From positions 1 through 48,121 of the IMG/VR virus record IMGVR_UViG_3300033052_000113: a stretch of 48,121 nt of DNA. One strand, 5' to 3'. Positions 16,340 to 23,938 of the stretch are shown here, piece after piece. The position numbers were made by a program, and so were the translations under genes. The notes under the pieces are model-generated. The model was given only the letters and a program-made list of their open reading frames with translations. It was not told the origin of the DNA and made no database searches. Origin of the DNA: a virus. Position 1 is the first letter of the stretch. The number at the start of each line of letters is the position of its first letter.

Positions 16340-17290
16340 TTAGGCGGGCGGGGCGATGATCTCGTCGGCGTAGGCCGCCGATTTCGGCAGGCGCCACTCC
16401 GTGCCACCGGTGCGGGCGATGATGCCTTGCTCGAAGCCCATCAGGGACTTCTGGCGCGGCGCCAGGACGGTGCGAGGCATCGGCAGGTGGAAGCGCACCA
16501 CCTCCTCGTCGCGACGGTAGGCGACCATGCGTCCGCCGCCGTCTTGGCTGGCGGTGTTGAGTTCGCGGACGCCGAAGATGTTCAGCGGCTGCTCCGTCTC
16601 GGCCGTGTAGATGTTGGCCTTCTTCACGTAGTCGAGGACGGTCATGTTGCCGTCGCCGGCGCCGAGGCGGCGCGTGGCGATGGCGCGGAACGCCTTGGAC
16701 GGCAGCGCCAGGCTGTCGGCCCACTCGACCTCGTTGGTCTGGTCGCGGACGCGGCCCAGCACCTCGTCGATATCGGCGAGGATCTGGTCGACCGTCTTGG
16801 CCGGCCAGAAGGTGCCGGCCGACGCGACGTCCGCGCGCGGCACGTTCGGATCGTTCGCGAAGCCGGTCCAGTTCTTCTCGGTCGAGCCCAGGAAGGCGAT
16901 GTTGTTCAGCTTCCGCTCGATCTTGTCGGTCGCCGACGCCGCGTCGGTGGCCGGCAGGTCGATGTTGTAGAGGTAGGACTGGTTCACCTGCTCGAGGTCC
17001 CAATCCCAGCCGGAGCCGATCATGGCGTAGTCGTGCGACGCCTGGTCGCGGGTCGACTTGTTGAACGGCATGTCGTTCGCGGCGCCGGAGATGAACTTCG
17101 CCTCGCCGGCCGAGTCCACCGAGAAGAAGGTGGTGCCGATCGCCCAGGGCGCACCCTCGGTGATGACCGGCAAGACCCGGTTGTAGTTGAACGTCGGGTA
17201 GCGGCGGCGATAGACGCGAGCCTCGATGTTGCGGCCCTGCGCGATCACGAAGGGCATGGCCGCTTGGGCGTCTTGGAAAGCTTGGCGCAT
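16340..17290 (-). CDS. Major capsid protein (DUF2184-like)
   Basis: 316 aa. FVIAQGRNIEARVYRRRYP (14-32), then GAPWAIGTTFFSVDSAG and IGSGWDWDLEQVN, and the C-terminal QGIIARTGGTEWRLPKSAAY match the DUF2184 capsid family (HK97 fold). It lies between the cement gene and the terminator. There is no long N-terminal delta domain, consistent with a separate scaffold (see the internal start at 18733). AAGGA lies 10 nt before the ATG, and a GNRA-loop hairpin 29 nt before it. Confidence 0.9.
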   Translation of the reverse strand: MRQAFQDAQAAMPFVIAQGRNIEARVYRRRYPTFNYNRVLPVITEGAPWAIGTTFFSVDSAGEAKFISGAANDMPFNKSTRDQASHDYAMIGSGWDWDLEQVNQSYLYNIDLPATDAASATDKIERKLNNIAFLGSTEKNWTGFANDPNVPRADVASAGTFWPAKTVDQILADIDEVLGRVRDQTNEVEWADSLALPSKAFRAIATRRLGAGDGNMTVLDYVKKANIYTAETEQPLNIFGVRELNTASQDGGGRMVAYRRDEEVVRFHLPMPRTVLAPRQKSLMGFEQGIIARTGGTEWRLPKSAAYADEIIAPPA

Positions 17291-17319
17291 GGCCAGTTGG
17301 TCCTTCTGTGGGAGAGCGG

Positions 17320-17333
17320 GCGTCTCGCGACGC
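17320..17333 (-). promoter_or_regulatory. Leader hairpin of the capsid gene
   Basis: GCGTC-GCGA-GACGC stem with a GNRA tetraloop, ending 29 nt before the capsid ATG. There is no GGCATACC box here, consistent with an operon-internal position. Confidence 0.65.
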
Positions 17334-17351
17334 GCGCAGGGTCTGCGGGGA

Positions 17352-18110
17352 TTAACGGAGCTTCAGCACGATCTCGACCATCTCACCGTCGGCGGCGGTC
17401 GTGTCGAACCGGGCGCCCGGGATGCGGATGCCGGTGTTGACCGAGTTGTAGCGCTTGGTCGCGGGTTGCCAGTAGACTTCGCCGCCATCGACCACGCCGC
17501 CCGCGCCAGCGACGACCCAGATCGGGCCCATCGTGCGGAACGAACCGGTGTAGTACTGCGGATAGCCGTCCACGAGCGTCGAGCCGCTGGCGACCGGCGG
17601 CACGGCCGGGGTGAGCTTGGCGATGCCCATGAACGTGGTGTTCGCGGTGTAGGTGACCGTGATGGTGAACTGGTCGCCCACGGCCGGGTCCGTGCCAGCG
17701 TCGGTGATGGTGAACGGGCCGATGCCGCCGATGGTGGCGGGCGTGCCCGTGGTGACCTCGCCCAGTTCCTGGCCGTCGGGATCGCTCAGCAGGAAGATCG
17801 CCGTCGCGCCCGCCGAAACGGCGGTGAGGCGATACACGCCCTGCTTGGCGCCAGCCGCGACCGGCGGCGAGGCGGTGATGGTGGCGGCGCCGGTGTTGCC
17901 GGCGACGGCGGCGGCGGCGGCGGTCGCGGCGAACGCGCCGCCCACGACCACGCCGTGATCGCCCGAGCCGCGGAAAGCGGGCTGGCCGAACTCGATGCCG
18001 GCGGCGCTCTCGACGGTGCGCGAGATGTCGTTGCCGACCTCGGCGTTCGAGACCATGCCGGGCAGGCCCTTGGCGGGCGTTTCGCTGTAGGTGGTTTGGT
18101 AGGCGGGCAT
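17352..18110 (-). CDS. Capsid cement/decoration protein
   Basis: 252 aa. The N-terminus (YSETPAKGLPGMVSN, about 8-22) and the inserted beta domain AGNTGAATITASPPVAAGAK ... GVYRLTAVSAGATAIFLL (about 70-108) are the pattern of Gp24-like structural cement and lambda-type decoration insertions. The C-terminus WQPATKRYNSVNTGIRIPGA (about 216-235) resumes the core fold. It would stabilise the expanded capsid. It sits immediately upstream of the capsid gene with its own leader hairpin and AAGGA 10 nt before the ATG. Confidence 0.78.
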   Translation of the reverse strand: MPAYQTTYSETPAKGLPGMVSNAEVGNDISRTVESAAGIEFGQPAFRGSGDHGVVVGGAFAATAAAAAVAGNTGAATITASPPVAAGAKQGVYRLTAVSAGATAIFLLSDPDGQELGEVTTGTPATIGGIGPFTITDAGTDPAVGDQFTITVTYTANTTFMGIAKLTPAVPPVASGSTLVDGYPQYYTGSFRTMGPIWVVAGAGGVVDGGEVYWQPATKRYNSVNTGIRIPGARFDTTAADGEMVEIVLKLR

Positions 18111-18139
18111 TGCTGTCGGTTCCTTCGGAGGAAAGGGGG

Positions 18140-18153
18140 GCGTCTCGCGACGC
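18140..18153 (-). promoter_or_regulatory. Leader hairpin of the cement gene
   Basis: GCGTC-GCGA-GACGC, identical to the capsid leader stem-loop and also 29 nt before the ATG. No GGCATACC box. Confidence 0.65.
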
Positions 18154-18166
18154 TCCGGTTTCGGGC

Positions 18167-18733
18167 TTAAGCCGCCTTCTGGCCGGTGAGGTCCGCCAGG
18201 TACTCGGCGCGCGCGTCCCTCACGGCTTTCTCGGCGGCGTCGCCGATGACCGCGCCGGCGCCGGCAGCGATGCTGTCGGCCAGCGGGTTGCTGGGGGCGG
18301 CCTGGCGCTGGCTGTCGGCGATGCTGCCGGCCATGGTGGCGAAGGAGACCTCGATCTGGGCGTCGTTCCAGTCCTTGGCGGCGTCGCCCAGCTTGGACGA
18401 GACGACGGCCTTGCGGATCGCGGCCTCGTCCATGGCGTCGCCGATGGTCAGCGAGGGGGCGAGGATCTTGGCGTCAGCCAGGGTCTTAGCGAAGGCCTTG
18501 GCGTGGTCGCGCAGCTGCTGCGGGGTCACCTTGGCGTCGGCCAGGGACTGCTTCAGGGTGGTGATCTCGGCGTCCTTGGCGGCGGCCTGGGTGGTCAGGG
18601 TGGCGACCTGGCCCTCGGCGGTGTCCTTGGCCGTGTTGGCGGCGGTCAGGCGGCCCTGCAGGGTGGAGATCACGGCCTCGGCGGCCGGGCTGACGTCGGC
18701 CACCGGCACGCCGTCGATCATGATCGTCTTCAT
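18167..18733 (-). CDS. Internal-start scaffold protein (Nu3-like)
   Basis: 188 aa, in frame with the C-terminus of the protease-scaffold gene. The internal ATG at 18733 has AAGGA exactly 10 nt upstream, the same layout as the capsid and cement genes. A hairpin relic with the GGCGTCAT start of the leader consensus lies around 18757-18776. The product MKTIMIDGVPVADVSP... would be a free coiled-coil scaffold, as Nu3 is made inside lambda C. Initiation here is inference. Confidence 0.6.
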   Translation of the reverse strand: MKTIMIDGVPVADVSPAAEAVISTLQGRLTAANTAKDTAEGQVATLTTQAAAKDAEITTLKQSLADAKVTPQQLRDHAKAFAKTLADAKILAPSLTIGDAMDEAAIRKAVVSSKLGDAAKDWNDAQIEVSFATMAGSIADSQRQAAPSNPLADSIAAGAGAVIGDAAEKAVRDARAEYLADLTGQKAA

Positions 18734-19333
18734 GGAGGTCTGGTCCTTCACGGGAGGGGCGTCATCGTCTCGATGAGGCCAGGAGTCGCCGATGCGACAG
18801 GCGGAACCGGCCCGGCCGCGATGGACCAGGGCCAGGTGATTGGCTCGGATGTTGGTCTGGCGGGCGTCGTAGGTCTCGCCGCCTTCGGTCACGCCGGGCG
18901 TCCAGTCGACGTCACAGGTGTAGCCGACGGACAGCTCGCGCTTGCCGGCGCGGTACTGACTGATCGCGTCGCCGTCCATCATGGTCAGGGGGACGCGGAT
19001 ATACTCGCCGTCCTGGGCGGTCTCGCGCCGAGCGCCATCGCCCAACTGTCCGATGGCGTCGCGCTTCCAGGTCGTGGCGGTGACCATGTCCTTCGGGTGG
19101 TCATTGGTCATGGGCCGCCACGGGATCGAGGCCATGGAGGCCTTGTCGAACACCTCGTCGGCGGAGCGCAGCACGCGGACCACCTGTCCGGGCTGCGCGT
19201 CCTTCATGCCGAGTTCGGAGGCCAGGTAGGTCTGGATCCCGGTGCGCGCGATCCGGGCGTCGGCCACGAGATATCCGTCCGCAGTGATGCGAACGGAGTC
19301 CTCGTCCAGCGCTACGGCATCGACAACGCGCAT
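18167..19333 (-). CDS. Capsid maturation protease-scaffold fusion (DUF2213-like)
   Basis: 388 aa. The N-terminal half is the DUF2213 protease domain: DGYLVADARIARTGIQTYL (about 19-37), the catalytic His in NDHPKD (about residue 79), and Ser in KRELSVGYTC (about 135). The C-terminal half is a coiled-coil scaffold (LTAANTAKDTAEGQVATLTT onward). The protease should cleave scaffold and capsid during maturation. The start at 19333 is preferred because GAGG is 6 nt upstream; 19339 would have it abutting. It overlaps an internally initiated scaffold. Confidence 0.88.
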   Translation of the reverse strand: MRVVDAVALDEDSVRITADGYLVADARIARTGIQTYLASELGMKDAQPGQVVRVLRSADEVFDKASMASIPWRPMTNDHPKDMVTATTWKRDAIGQLGDGARRETAQDGEYIRVPLTMMDGDAISQYRAGKRELSVGYTCDVDWTPGVTEGGETYDARQTNIRANHLALVHRGRAGSACRIGDSWPHRDDDAPPVKDQTSMKTIMIDGVPVADVSPAAEAVISTLQGRLTAANTAKDTAEGQVATLTTQAAAKDAEITTLKQSLADAKVTPQQLRDHAKAFAKTLADAKILAPSLTIGDAMDEAAIRKAVVSSKLGDAAKDWNDAQIEVSFATMAGSIADSQRQAAPSNPLADSIAAGAGAVIGDAAEKAVRDARAEYLADLTGQKAA

Positions 19334-19357
19334 GCCCATCCTCGTTCTAGCGATCGG

Positions 19358-19415
19358 GCGTCATCTCGACGGCCAACCGTCCCCATTTCTGGGGCCGTGA
19401 GGGTAGGTATGCCGA
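19358..19415 (-). promoter_or_regulatory. Late leader element H of the head operon
   Basis: GGCATACCTACC box (19402-19413) and an imperfect hairpin (GCGTC/GACGG in the + strand reading, 19358-19372) that ends 24 nt before the preferred ATG at 19333. It is the weakest hairpin copy, but it has the box expected at the head of the capsid transcription unit. Confidence 0.6.
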
Positions 19416-19461
19416 TGGTTTGGGGGCGTGCCTAGGGGGTCGTTTCAGCCTATGCGGCTAC

Positions 19462-19650
19462 CTACCAGTCGCGCGGATCCTTCTCGAAGCGGATCGGTCC
19501 CGGGCACGGCGTGCGCTCCATCTCGCGACCGTTTCCGTCGCGAACGACGCGGTCGGTCCAGATCGGGCGCCACCAACCATCAGGGTCTTGGGCATAATCA
19601 CCCGTCGGGCGCGGAAACTCGATCGACCCAGTCTGAAAGACCAGGTTCAC
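19462..19650 (-). CDS. Small hypothetical protein
   Basis: 62 aa, Trp/Arg-rich (DPDGWWRPIWTDRVVRDGNG) with a strand-like N-terminus MNLVFQTGSIEF. Not recognised. It abuts the upstream 80-aa gene at 19651, so it ends a run of six small co-translated genes (19462-20874) between the head morphogenesis gene and the head operon. The gap 19340-19461 holds leader H and no other gene. Confidence 0.6.
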   Translation of the reverse strand: MNLVFQTGSIEFPRPTGDYAQDPDGWWRPIWTDRVVRDGNGREMERTPCPGPIRFEKDPRDW

Positions 19651-19893
19651 CTACTTCCCCTCCCTTACAGCGTCGATCATGGCGGTGAATCGACCCTTGG
19701 TGTCGGGCATCTGGTAAGTTTCCAGATAGGCGAAGGGCTCCATCATCTCCGGCGTCGGTGCGCGCAGCTCGGCAAGGATGGCGTCGACGATCTCAGCGCC
19801 GGTTCCCTCGCGAGCTTCCTCATACCCGAAGTCGTAGGCCTTCAGGCGCTCGGCCGCCGCCGCGATCAGCCGCTCTATCATGGTCTGGGTCAT
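19651..19893 (-). CDS. Small hypothetical protein
   Basis: 80 aa, acidic and helical (MIERLIAAAAERLKAYDFGY, EIVDAILAELRAP). The ATG at 19893 gives a 4-bp ATGA overlap with the upstream gene and is preferred over 19902. Not recognised; part of the small-gene run upstream of the head operon. Confidence 0.62.
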   Translation of the reverse strand: MTQTMIERLIAAAAERLKAYDFGYEEAREGTGAEIVDAILAELRAPTPEMMEPFAYLETYQMPDTKGRFTAMIDAVREGK

Positions 19894-20150
19894 GGTTTCC
19901 ATCCCGAAATGTCGTAGGCGGTCACGGTCTCGAACCTGGGATTGCCGCTGTTCGTCGGGCTCGGCTCCTCAAGCCACAACTGGCCAGCGAAGGGGCCGGC
20001 CTGGCTCACAGTGACCGCCAAGGTCACCGGCTGCGGCGGTGACGCGAGGTCGATGTAAGGCTCATCGAGATCGCCCGACACGCCGCGCACGACGACGAGC
20101 GCGTCCTGAGGAAGGTCGGCTAAAGCCGCCCGAAGTTCACCGACGGTCAT
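19890..20150 (-). CDS. Small hypothetical protein
   Basis: 86 aa. TVGELRAALADLPQDALVVV at the N-terminus, then beta sequence with GQLWLEEP and a YDISGWKP end. This kind of short open barrel-like protein is common in phage accessory runs. The ATG at 20150 overlaps the GGQ gene stop by 4 bp, so it was chosen over longer frames. Function unknown. Confidence 0.6.
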   Translation of the reverse strand: MTVGELRAALADLPQDALVVVRGVSGDLDEPYIDLASPPQPVTLAVTVSQAGPFAGQLWLEEPSPTNSGNPRFETVTAYDISGWKP

Positions 20151-20356
20151 CTGCTCGCCAACGCCCATTCGATCATCTCCAGGCAGGTCTCGCGGTTCTG
20201 CCACTGGCTGCGGCGGAAGTGGACCTCGACGACGGTGTCGGTCGGCAGATGGGTCACGCGGACGCCGCGATTGACGCAGCCGACCTGCTGGCCGCCACGC
20301 ACGAAGCCGGGAGGGTCGACGGCCTCGATCTTCAGTTGGTCGGCCGGTATGTCCAT
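20147..20356 (-). CDS. GGQ-domain mini release factor-like protein (RF-1 domain)
   Basis: 69 aa. GFVRGGQQVGCVNRGVRVTH (17-36), then LPTDTVVEVHFRRSQWQNRE (37-56), lines up with the GGQ region of class I release factors and ArfB/ICT1-like hydrolases, including the RSQxxN downstream motif. GGQ is at 21-23. The domain hydrolyses peptidyl-tRNA on the ribosome. No codon-recognition domain is present, so it could rescue stalled ribosomes or perturb host termination; that role is inference. It is coupled to the next gene by ATGA. Confidence 0.78.
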   Translation of the reverse strand: MDIPADQLKIEAVDPPGFVRGGQQVGCVNRGVRVTHLPTDTVVEVHFRRSQWQNRETCLEMIEWALASR

Positions 20357-20359
20357 GCC

Positions 20360-20680
20360 TCACCCCTTCGCTGGCGGCAGGTGGGCGAAAAGCGCTTCCT
20401 CACCCGGCTCAAGCTGGATGGTGACGCTGGGTCGTTGAGCGCGCATCAACATCTGGGCCAGCGCCTTTGAAAGTGGTTCGCGAGCGGCGAAGTGTTCGAT
20501 GCGGAGGTCGCGCAGGACACGCTCCGCGTCCGCTTGCGCCGTGGCCGTCTGGGCGCTCTCAACGATCGCGTCGAACCGATCTTGGTACAGACGGTCCAGC
20601 GCCGCTAGGGCCGCCTTCTGCGCTTCGACGATAGGGCCCCACCCTTCGACAACTATCGGCGTGCTATCCACGAACTTCAT
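20360..20680 (-). CDS. Hypothetical helical protein
   Basis: 106 aa, from the ATG at 20680, which overlaps the HTH gene stop (ATGA). Mostly one long amphipathic helix (AALAALDRLYQDRFDAIVES) and a C-terminal strand segment VTIQLEPGEEALFAHLPPA. Not recognised. It lies between a HTH regulator and the GGQ protein in the same translational chain. Confidence 0.6.
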   Translation of the reverse strand: MKFVDSTPIVVEGWGPIVEAQKAALAALDRLYQDRFDAIVESAQTATAQADAERVLRDLRIEHFAAREPLSKALAQMLMRAQRPSVTIQLEPGEEALFAHLPPAKG

Positions 20681-20874
20681 GCGCTCACTGCCTCTTTGGC
20701 GACCTCGACCCCATGGCGCTTGGCCACCCAGCAGAACAGTCGGACCTCCGGCGGCATGGCGTTCGCGTTCACCCATCCGGTGATGGTGTTGGGGGCTCGC
20801 CCAAGGGAGCGGGCCAACTCGGCCTGCGAGATGCCGATTTCGGCCAGGGCTATGCGGAGATCGCGAGCGTTCAT
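20677..20874 (-). CDS. Small HTH (Cro/CI-like) DNA-binding protein
   Basis: 65 aa. DLRIALAEIGISQAELARSL followed by GRAPNTITGWVN is a classic helix-turn-helix with Q-A-E-L-A-R in the recognition region. The start is set by a 21-bp palindrome (20869-20889) that overlaps the ATG. First gene of a 20-kb-region accessory run, so it could autoregulate that run. Confidence 0.75.
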   Translation of the reverse strand: MNARDLRIALAEIGISQAELARSLGRAPNTITGWVNANAMPPEVRLFCWVAKRHGVEVAKEAVSA

Positions 20875-20889
20875 ATCAAGGGTATGAAC
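20869..20889 (-). promoter_or_regulatory. Palindromic operator over the HTH gene start
   Basis: Arms GTTCATA and TATGAAC (7 bp, perfect) separated by 7 nt. The ATG of the HTH gene lies inside one arm, a layout typical of an autoregulatory operator. The rest of the 64-bp gap to 20939 shows nothing else. Confidence 0.6.
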
Positions 20890-20938
20890 TAGATTTGTAG
20901 ATCGTCCATCCCTGTTGGATGTTTTTCCGGGATTTCCG

Positions 20939-21748
20939 CTACAGGCTGAGGTGGGCCTGTCGCTTACAGCCACACCAAGGCAATTGGCCCGGCAAGTCCT
21001 TCGGCGCCGTCTTGTCGGTGTAGATGTTCCCGTCCCTCTCCTTGTGCCAGAGCCGGGGGTGGAGCTTACCTGAGTGGCGCCACTTCCATTCGTCCAGGCC
21101 CGCCTGGCGCTGGCGCTCGGCGTCGAGCTCCGACGACAGCTTGTTCAGCTGATCGGAGGCGATCCGCAGGGACCGCGCCCGGCTGGTCTTCAGGGTCTCG
21201 TTGATGGCCTTAGCCACCTCGCGCGCCGGCGCCCGGCGTTGGTATCCGGCGAAGACGTCGGCCGCGATCTTGCTCTGGGCCTGGGCCGACACGTCGGAGA
21301 TGAGCGAGACGTTCCAGGTCAGGATATCGTTTAGGGCCTGTTGAGCCTCCAAGGGGCCAAGCATCGTGGTCAGGTCGACTCCCGTGGCGGTGTAGACGGC
21401 TGCGATCCACTTCTCCCGGTGCCAGCGCTCCACGAGGACGGTCCAGTCCCGTAGCTCCGGCGTAAGGGTCAGCAACAGCCGCTCGAACTCCGGGCCCAGT
21501 TCGCGGAACAGGTCACCCAGCGGCCCGGCGTCGTCGCGCACCATGCCGTCGCGCGCCGCGCGGCGCTCCAGGGCCTGGGAGTAGGCAGGGAGGATGCGAT
21601 CGCGCGCCACGGCCGCCCAGGCCCGCACCACCTTCATGTAGATCCGGGCGAGGTCGTCCTGCAGGGCCTGGGTGGGCACGATGATCCGGAAGTCCATCGA
21701 CCGGCGGGCGCCGGCGCGGCGGGCCATTGCGGCGAGGTCGAAGTTCAC
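20939..21748 (-). CDS. Phage head morphogenesis protein (SPP1 gp7-like)
   Basis: 269 aa, GTG start overlapping the previous stop (GTGA). The long helical N-terminus (MDFRIIVPTQALQDDL) is followed by the minor-head/Mu gpF motif region WKWRHSGKLHPRLWHKERDG and the terminal Cys-rich GQLPWCGCKRQAHLSL, where the family has P-x-C-x-C. It lies directly downstream of portal, as in SPP1 and HK97-like phages. Probably a minor head protein that enters the capsid with the portal. Confidence 0.82.
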   Translation of the reverse strand: MNFDLAAMARRAGARRSMDFRIIVPTQALQDDLARIYMKVVRAWAAVARDRILPAYSQALERRAARDGMVRDDAGPLGDLFRELGPEFERLLLTLTPELRDWTVLVERWHREKWIAAVYTATGVDLTTMLGPLEAQQALNDILTWNVSLISDVSAQAQSKIAADVFAGYQRRAPAREVAKAINETLKTSRARSLRIASDQLNKLSSELDAERQRQAGLDEWKWRHSGKLHPRLWHKERDGNIYTDKTAPKDLPGQLPWCGCKRQAHLSL

Positions 21749-22011
21749 GGGATCACTCCGAGGTCGCGCGCTTCCTGGATGATGGCCGTCAGGACTGGTG
21801 GCACGGTCATGACGAACCGGCCCCACTCGATGCTAGCAAGTTCGATCTCGCCCCAGTCGTCGAGGTCCGGGAGGGCCTCCAGGCGCCGCTCAAGATCGCG
21901 GAAGCGCTGCCCGTGGCGCCTGGCCAGAGCCTCATGGATCCGCAGGCAGGTATCGGCCGCGTCGGCGATCCGGTCGGTTTCGAAGATGAAGGCGATGGAG
22001 GTCTGAGCCAT
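21745..22011 (-). CDS. Hypothetical protein between portal and morphogenesis gene
   Basis: 88 aa; helical and acidic with a conserved-looking C-terminus FVMTVPPVLTAIIQEARDLG. Not recognised. It has 2 bp of spacing to the portal stop and a 4-bp GTGA overlap with the next gene, so it is made with the head proteins. Confidence 0.6.
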   Translation of the reverse strand: MAQTSIAFIFETDRIADAADTCLRIHEALARRHGQRFRDLERRLEALPDLDDWGEIELASIEWGRFVMTVPPVLTAIIQEARDLGVIP

Positions 22012-22013
22012 CG

Positions 22014-23858
22014 TCAGGCCTCGCTGATCGACTTCGCCCAGTCTTCCTTCACCTCGGCGAAGATCTCAGGCCCGAACACCAGCGGCCCCGTGTAGGGCTC
22101 GACCTTCGACAGATCGAGGTCGCCCGCGTCCCAGGTGATGGTCACGTGCGGCTGGTAGGCGGGCCAGTCCCAAGAGGCGCCCGCGTTGACGAAGCGCTCG
22201 TGGCGCCAGGTCAGGCTCTCATTGACGAACGCGAGCACGACGGCCTTGCCGCCCTCGCCCAACCGCTCGATCAGGCGCGGGCCGCCGGCCGGCACGCGCA
22301 GCCAGCCCTTTTCATCTCCGCTCCAGTCGGTCCCCATCTCCATCCAGTCGACAGGCGCGCGGCTGAAGCAGACGGTGACGTGCATGTCTTCCGCCTTCTG
22401 GGTGGTGGTGAAGCCCTGGCCCTTGGCCCAGCGAATGAACTCGTCGGCGTTGAGCAGCTTGCGGGACACGTAGAGAGTCCGCGGCGCGGCGTCGTTGGCG
22501 GCCTGACGCTGGCCGGCCGCAGGTTGGGTGAGCGCCGACGGGTCCTCGTCGGGCTGATCGACCGGATCGAACTCAAGTTCGTGCTCGGTCTCCTCGATCG
22601 CCGTTTCCAGACCGGGCCACAGTCCACTCTCGACCATGCGGTTCTGCCAGGACTTGGCCAGCGCGTCGGCCGGGACGACGTTTTCCTTGGCGATCAACGC
22701 CATGGTCTCGGCCTGAAGCTTCTCGATCTCGGCGGCTTCCTTGGGCTCGGCATCGGCCAACGGCGCCCAGGCGTAGTGAATTTCGGCCGGACGAGCGCCG
22801 AGAGCGGAGCGGATCAGCACCTCGTCGAGCGGCGCCATGGTCGGGCGCGCCTCGTTCTCCTGCTTGGCCGCGATCATGGCGTTGTAGTTGTCCTCGTCGC
22901 CCTGGCCGGTGGCGTTGAGGCCCTTGGGAGCCTCGCCTAGGAAGCGGGTCACGGGGATGTCGCAGGCGGCCGCCACCAGCTGGAGCTTCTGACGCTCCAC
23001 GTCCGGCAGGCCGGCGAAGTTGACCTGTTGGGTCGCCCACTCCTCGTCCTTGTCCAGCACGCGTGTCCGCAAGATCGACTTCGCCTGGTTCGCGATCTCA
23101 ACGCGTTGGAGAAACTTCTTCTCGTATTCGGCGGTCCCAACCTGTCGCATGAAGTCGGGGATTTTGAGCGTGTCGGTCTTGGCCTCCTGGACCAGAGCCG
23201 CGATCCCAGCCTGCACGAGGTCGGCGTTTGTCACGGCATCCCAGATGGAGACCATGAGCGGGTCTCCCCAGAACTGGTTCATGGCGCTCTGCATGCCGGC
23301 CGTGGACTGGCCCACGAAGGCGATGACCCGCGAGGGGTGAATGTTCATCGACACGCCCTCGCCGTTCAGCTGCCACATCTTGGGTTGGCCGAAGGTGGTC
23401 GAGAGCGGATTGCGTTCGATTTCGGTGAAGCTGATCTGGTGGCGCGTGACGGCGTGGACGAACTGCAGACCGCCCCTGGCGATCGTCTCGGGATTCAGCG
23501 GGAGAGACGGATCGTCAGCTGCGCCCAGGATCAGCGCGCCGCCGCCATAGAGCCGGCCATAGAACAGGGCAAGCCGCGTCTTGGCTCGCAGCCCCAGGCG
23601 GCGCTCCTCCTCTTCAATCTTCTCGATCTGGTCGGCCTCGGCCTGCCAGTTGCGCCACTTCCGCGTCATGTCGAACGGCGGCAGGTCGTGGGCCTTTCGG
23701 ACCACCCAGGACGTGCGATAGGCCGCCTCGACGTCGGTGTGAGAAGCCAAGAAGCGGGCGTCGAAGCCGTAGCGGTTGGCGATGTTCTTGTCGGCCGACG
23801 TGCCGATACCGCTGATCAGGCTCGCGAAGCCGTCCGTGATCCGCTGCACGAGGGACAT
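22014..23858 (-). CDS. Portal protein (DUF1073 type) fused to 2H-phosphoesterase (Acb1-like)
   Basis: 614 aa. Residues 1-430 are a DUF1073-type portal (NRYGFDARFLASHTDVEAAY, then the long helical crown). Residues 458-604 form an extra domain with two HxT motifs, HVTV at 493-496 and HVTI at 571-574, the signature of 2H phosphoesterases; the Acb1 anti-CBASS proteins share it. Fusions of this kind are known in the DUF1073 family. A portal can package DNA and the tail domain may cut cyclic nucleotides or RNA. Leader I (box plus hairpin, 28 nt before ATG) marks it as a late unit head. Confidence 0.85.
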   Translation of the reverse strand: MSLVQRITDGFASLISGIGTSADKNIANRYGFDARFLASHTDVEAAYRTSWVVRKAHDLPPFDMTRKWRNWQAEADQIEKIEEEERRLGLRAKTRLALFYGRLYGGGALILGAADDPSLPLNPETIARGGLQFVHAVTRHQISFTEIERNPLSTTFGQPKMWQLNGEGVSMNIHPSRVIAFVGQSTAGMQSAMNQFWGDPLMVSIWDAVTNADLVQAGIAALVQEAKTDTLKIPDFMRQVGTAEYEKKFLQRVEIANQAKSILRTRVLDKDEEWATQQVNFAGLPDVERQKLQLVAAACDIPVTRFLGEAPKGLNATGQGDEDNYNAMIAAKQENEARPTMAPLDEVLIRSALGARPAEIHYAWAPLADAEPKEAAEIEKLQAETMALIAKENVVPADALAKSWQNRMVESGLWPGLETAIEETEHELEFDPVDQPDEDPSALTQPAAGQRQAANDAAPRTLYVSRKLLNADEFIRWAKGQGFTTTQKAEDMHVTVCFSRAPVDWMEMGTDWSGDEKGWLRVPAGGPRLIERLGEGGKAVVLAFVNESLTWRHERFVNAGASWDWPAYQPHVTITWDAGDLDLSKVEPYTGPLVFGPEIFAEVKEDWAKSISEA

Positions 23859-23886
23859 GCAGGCCTGCTCCTACGATGGGACCGGG

Positions 23887-23922
23887 GCGTCATCTCGACG
23901 CTCCATAGGGTCAGGTATGGCG
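23887..23922 (-). promoter_or_regulatory. Late leader element I of the portal gene
   Basis: GCCATACCTGACC box variant at about 23909-23920, then a GCGTC-GAGAT-GACGC hairpin at 23887-23901, ending 28 nt before the portal ATG. Confidence 0.68.
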
Positions 23923-23938
23923 GGCCGGGCGGGCCTTG

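Noticed and set aside
16184-17440. 418-aa + frame opposite capsid genes
   Set aside because: Arg/Gly/His-rich shadow of high-GC coding on the other strand, with no domain; the minus-strand capsid gene has clear motifs.
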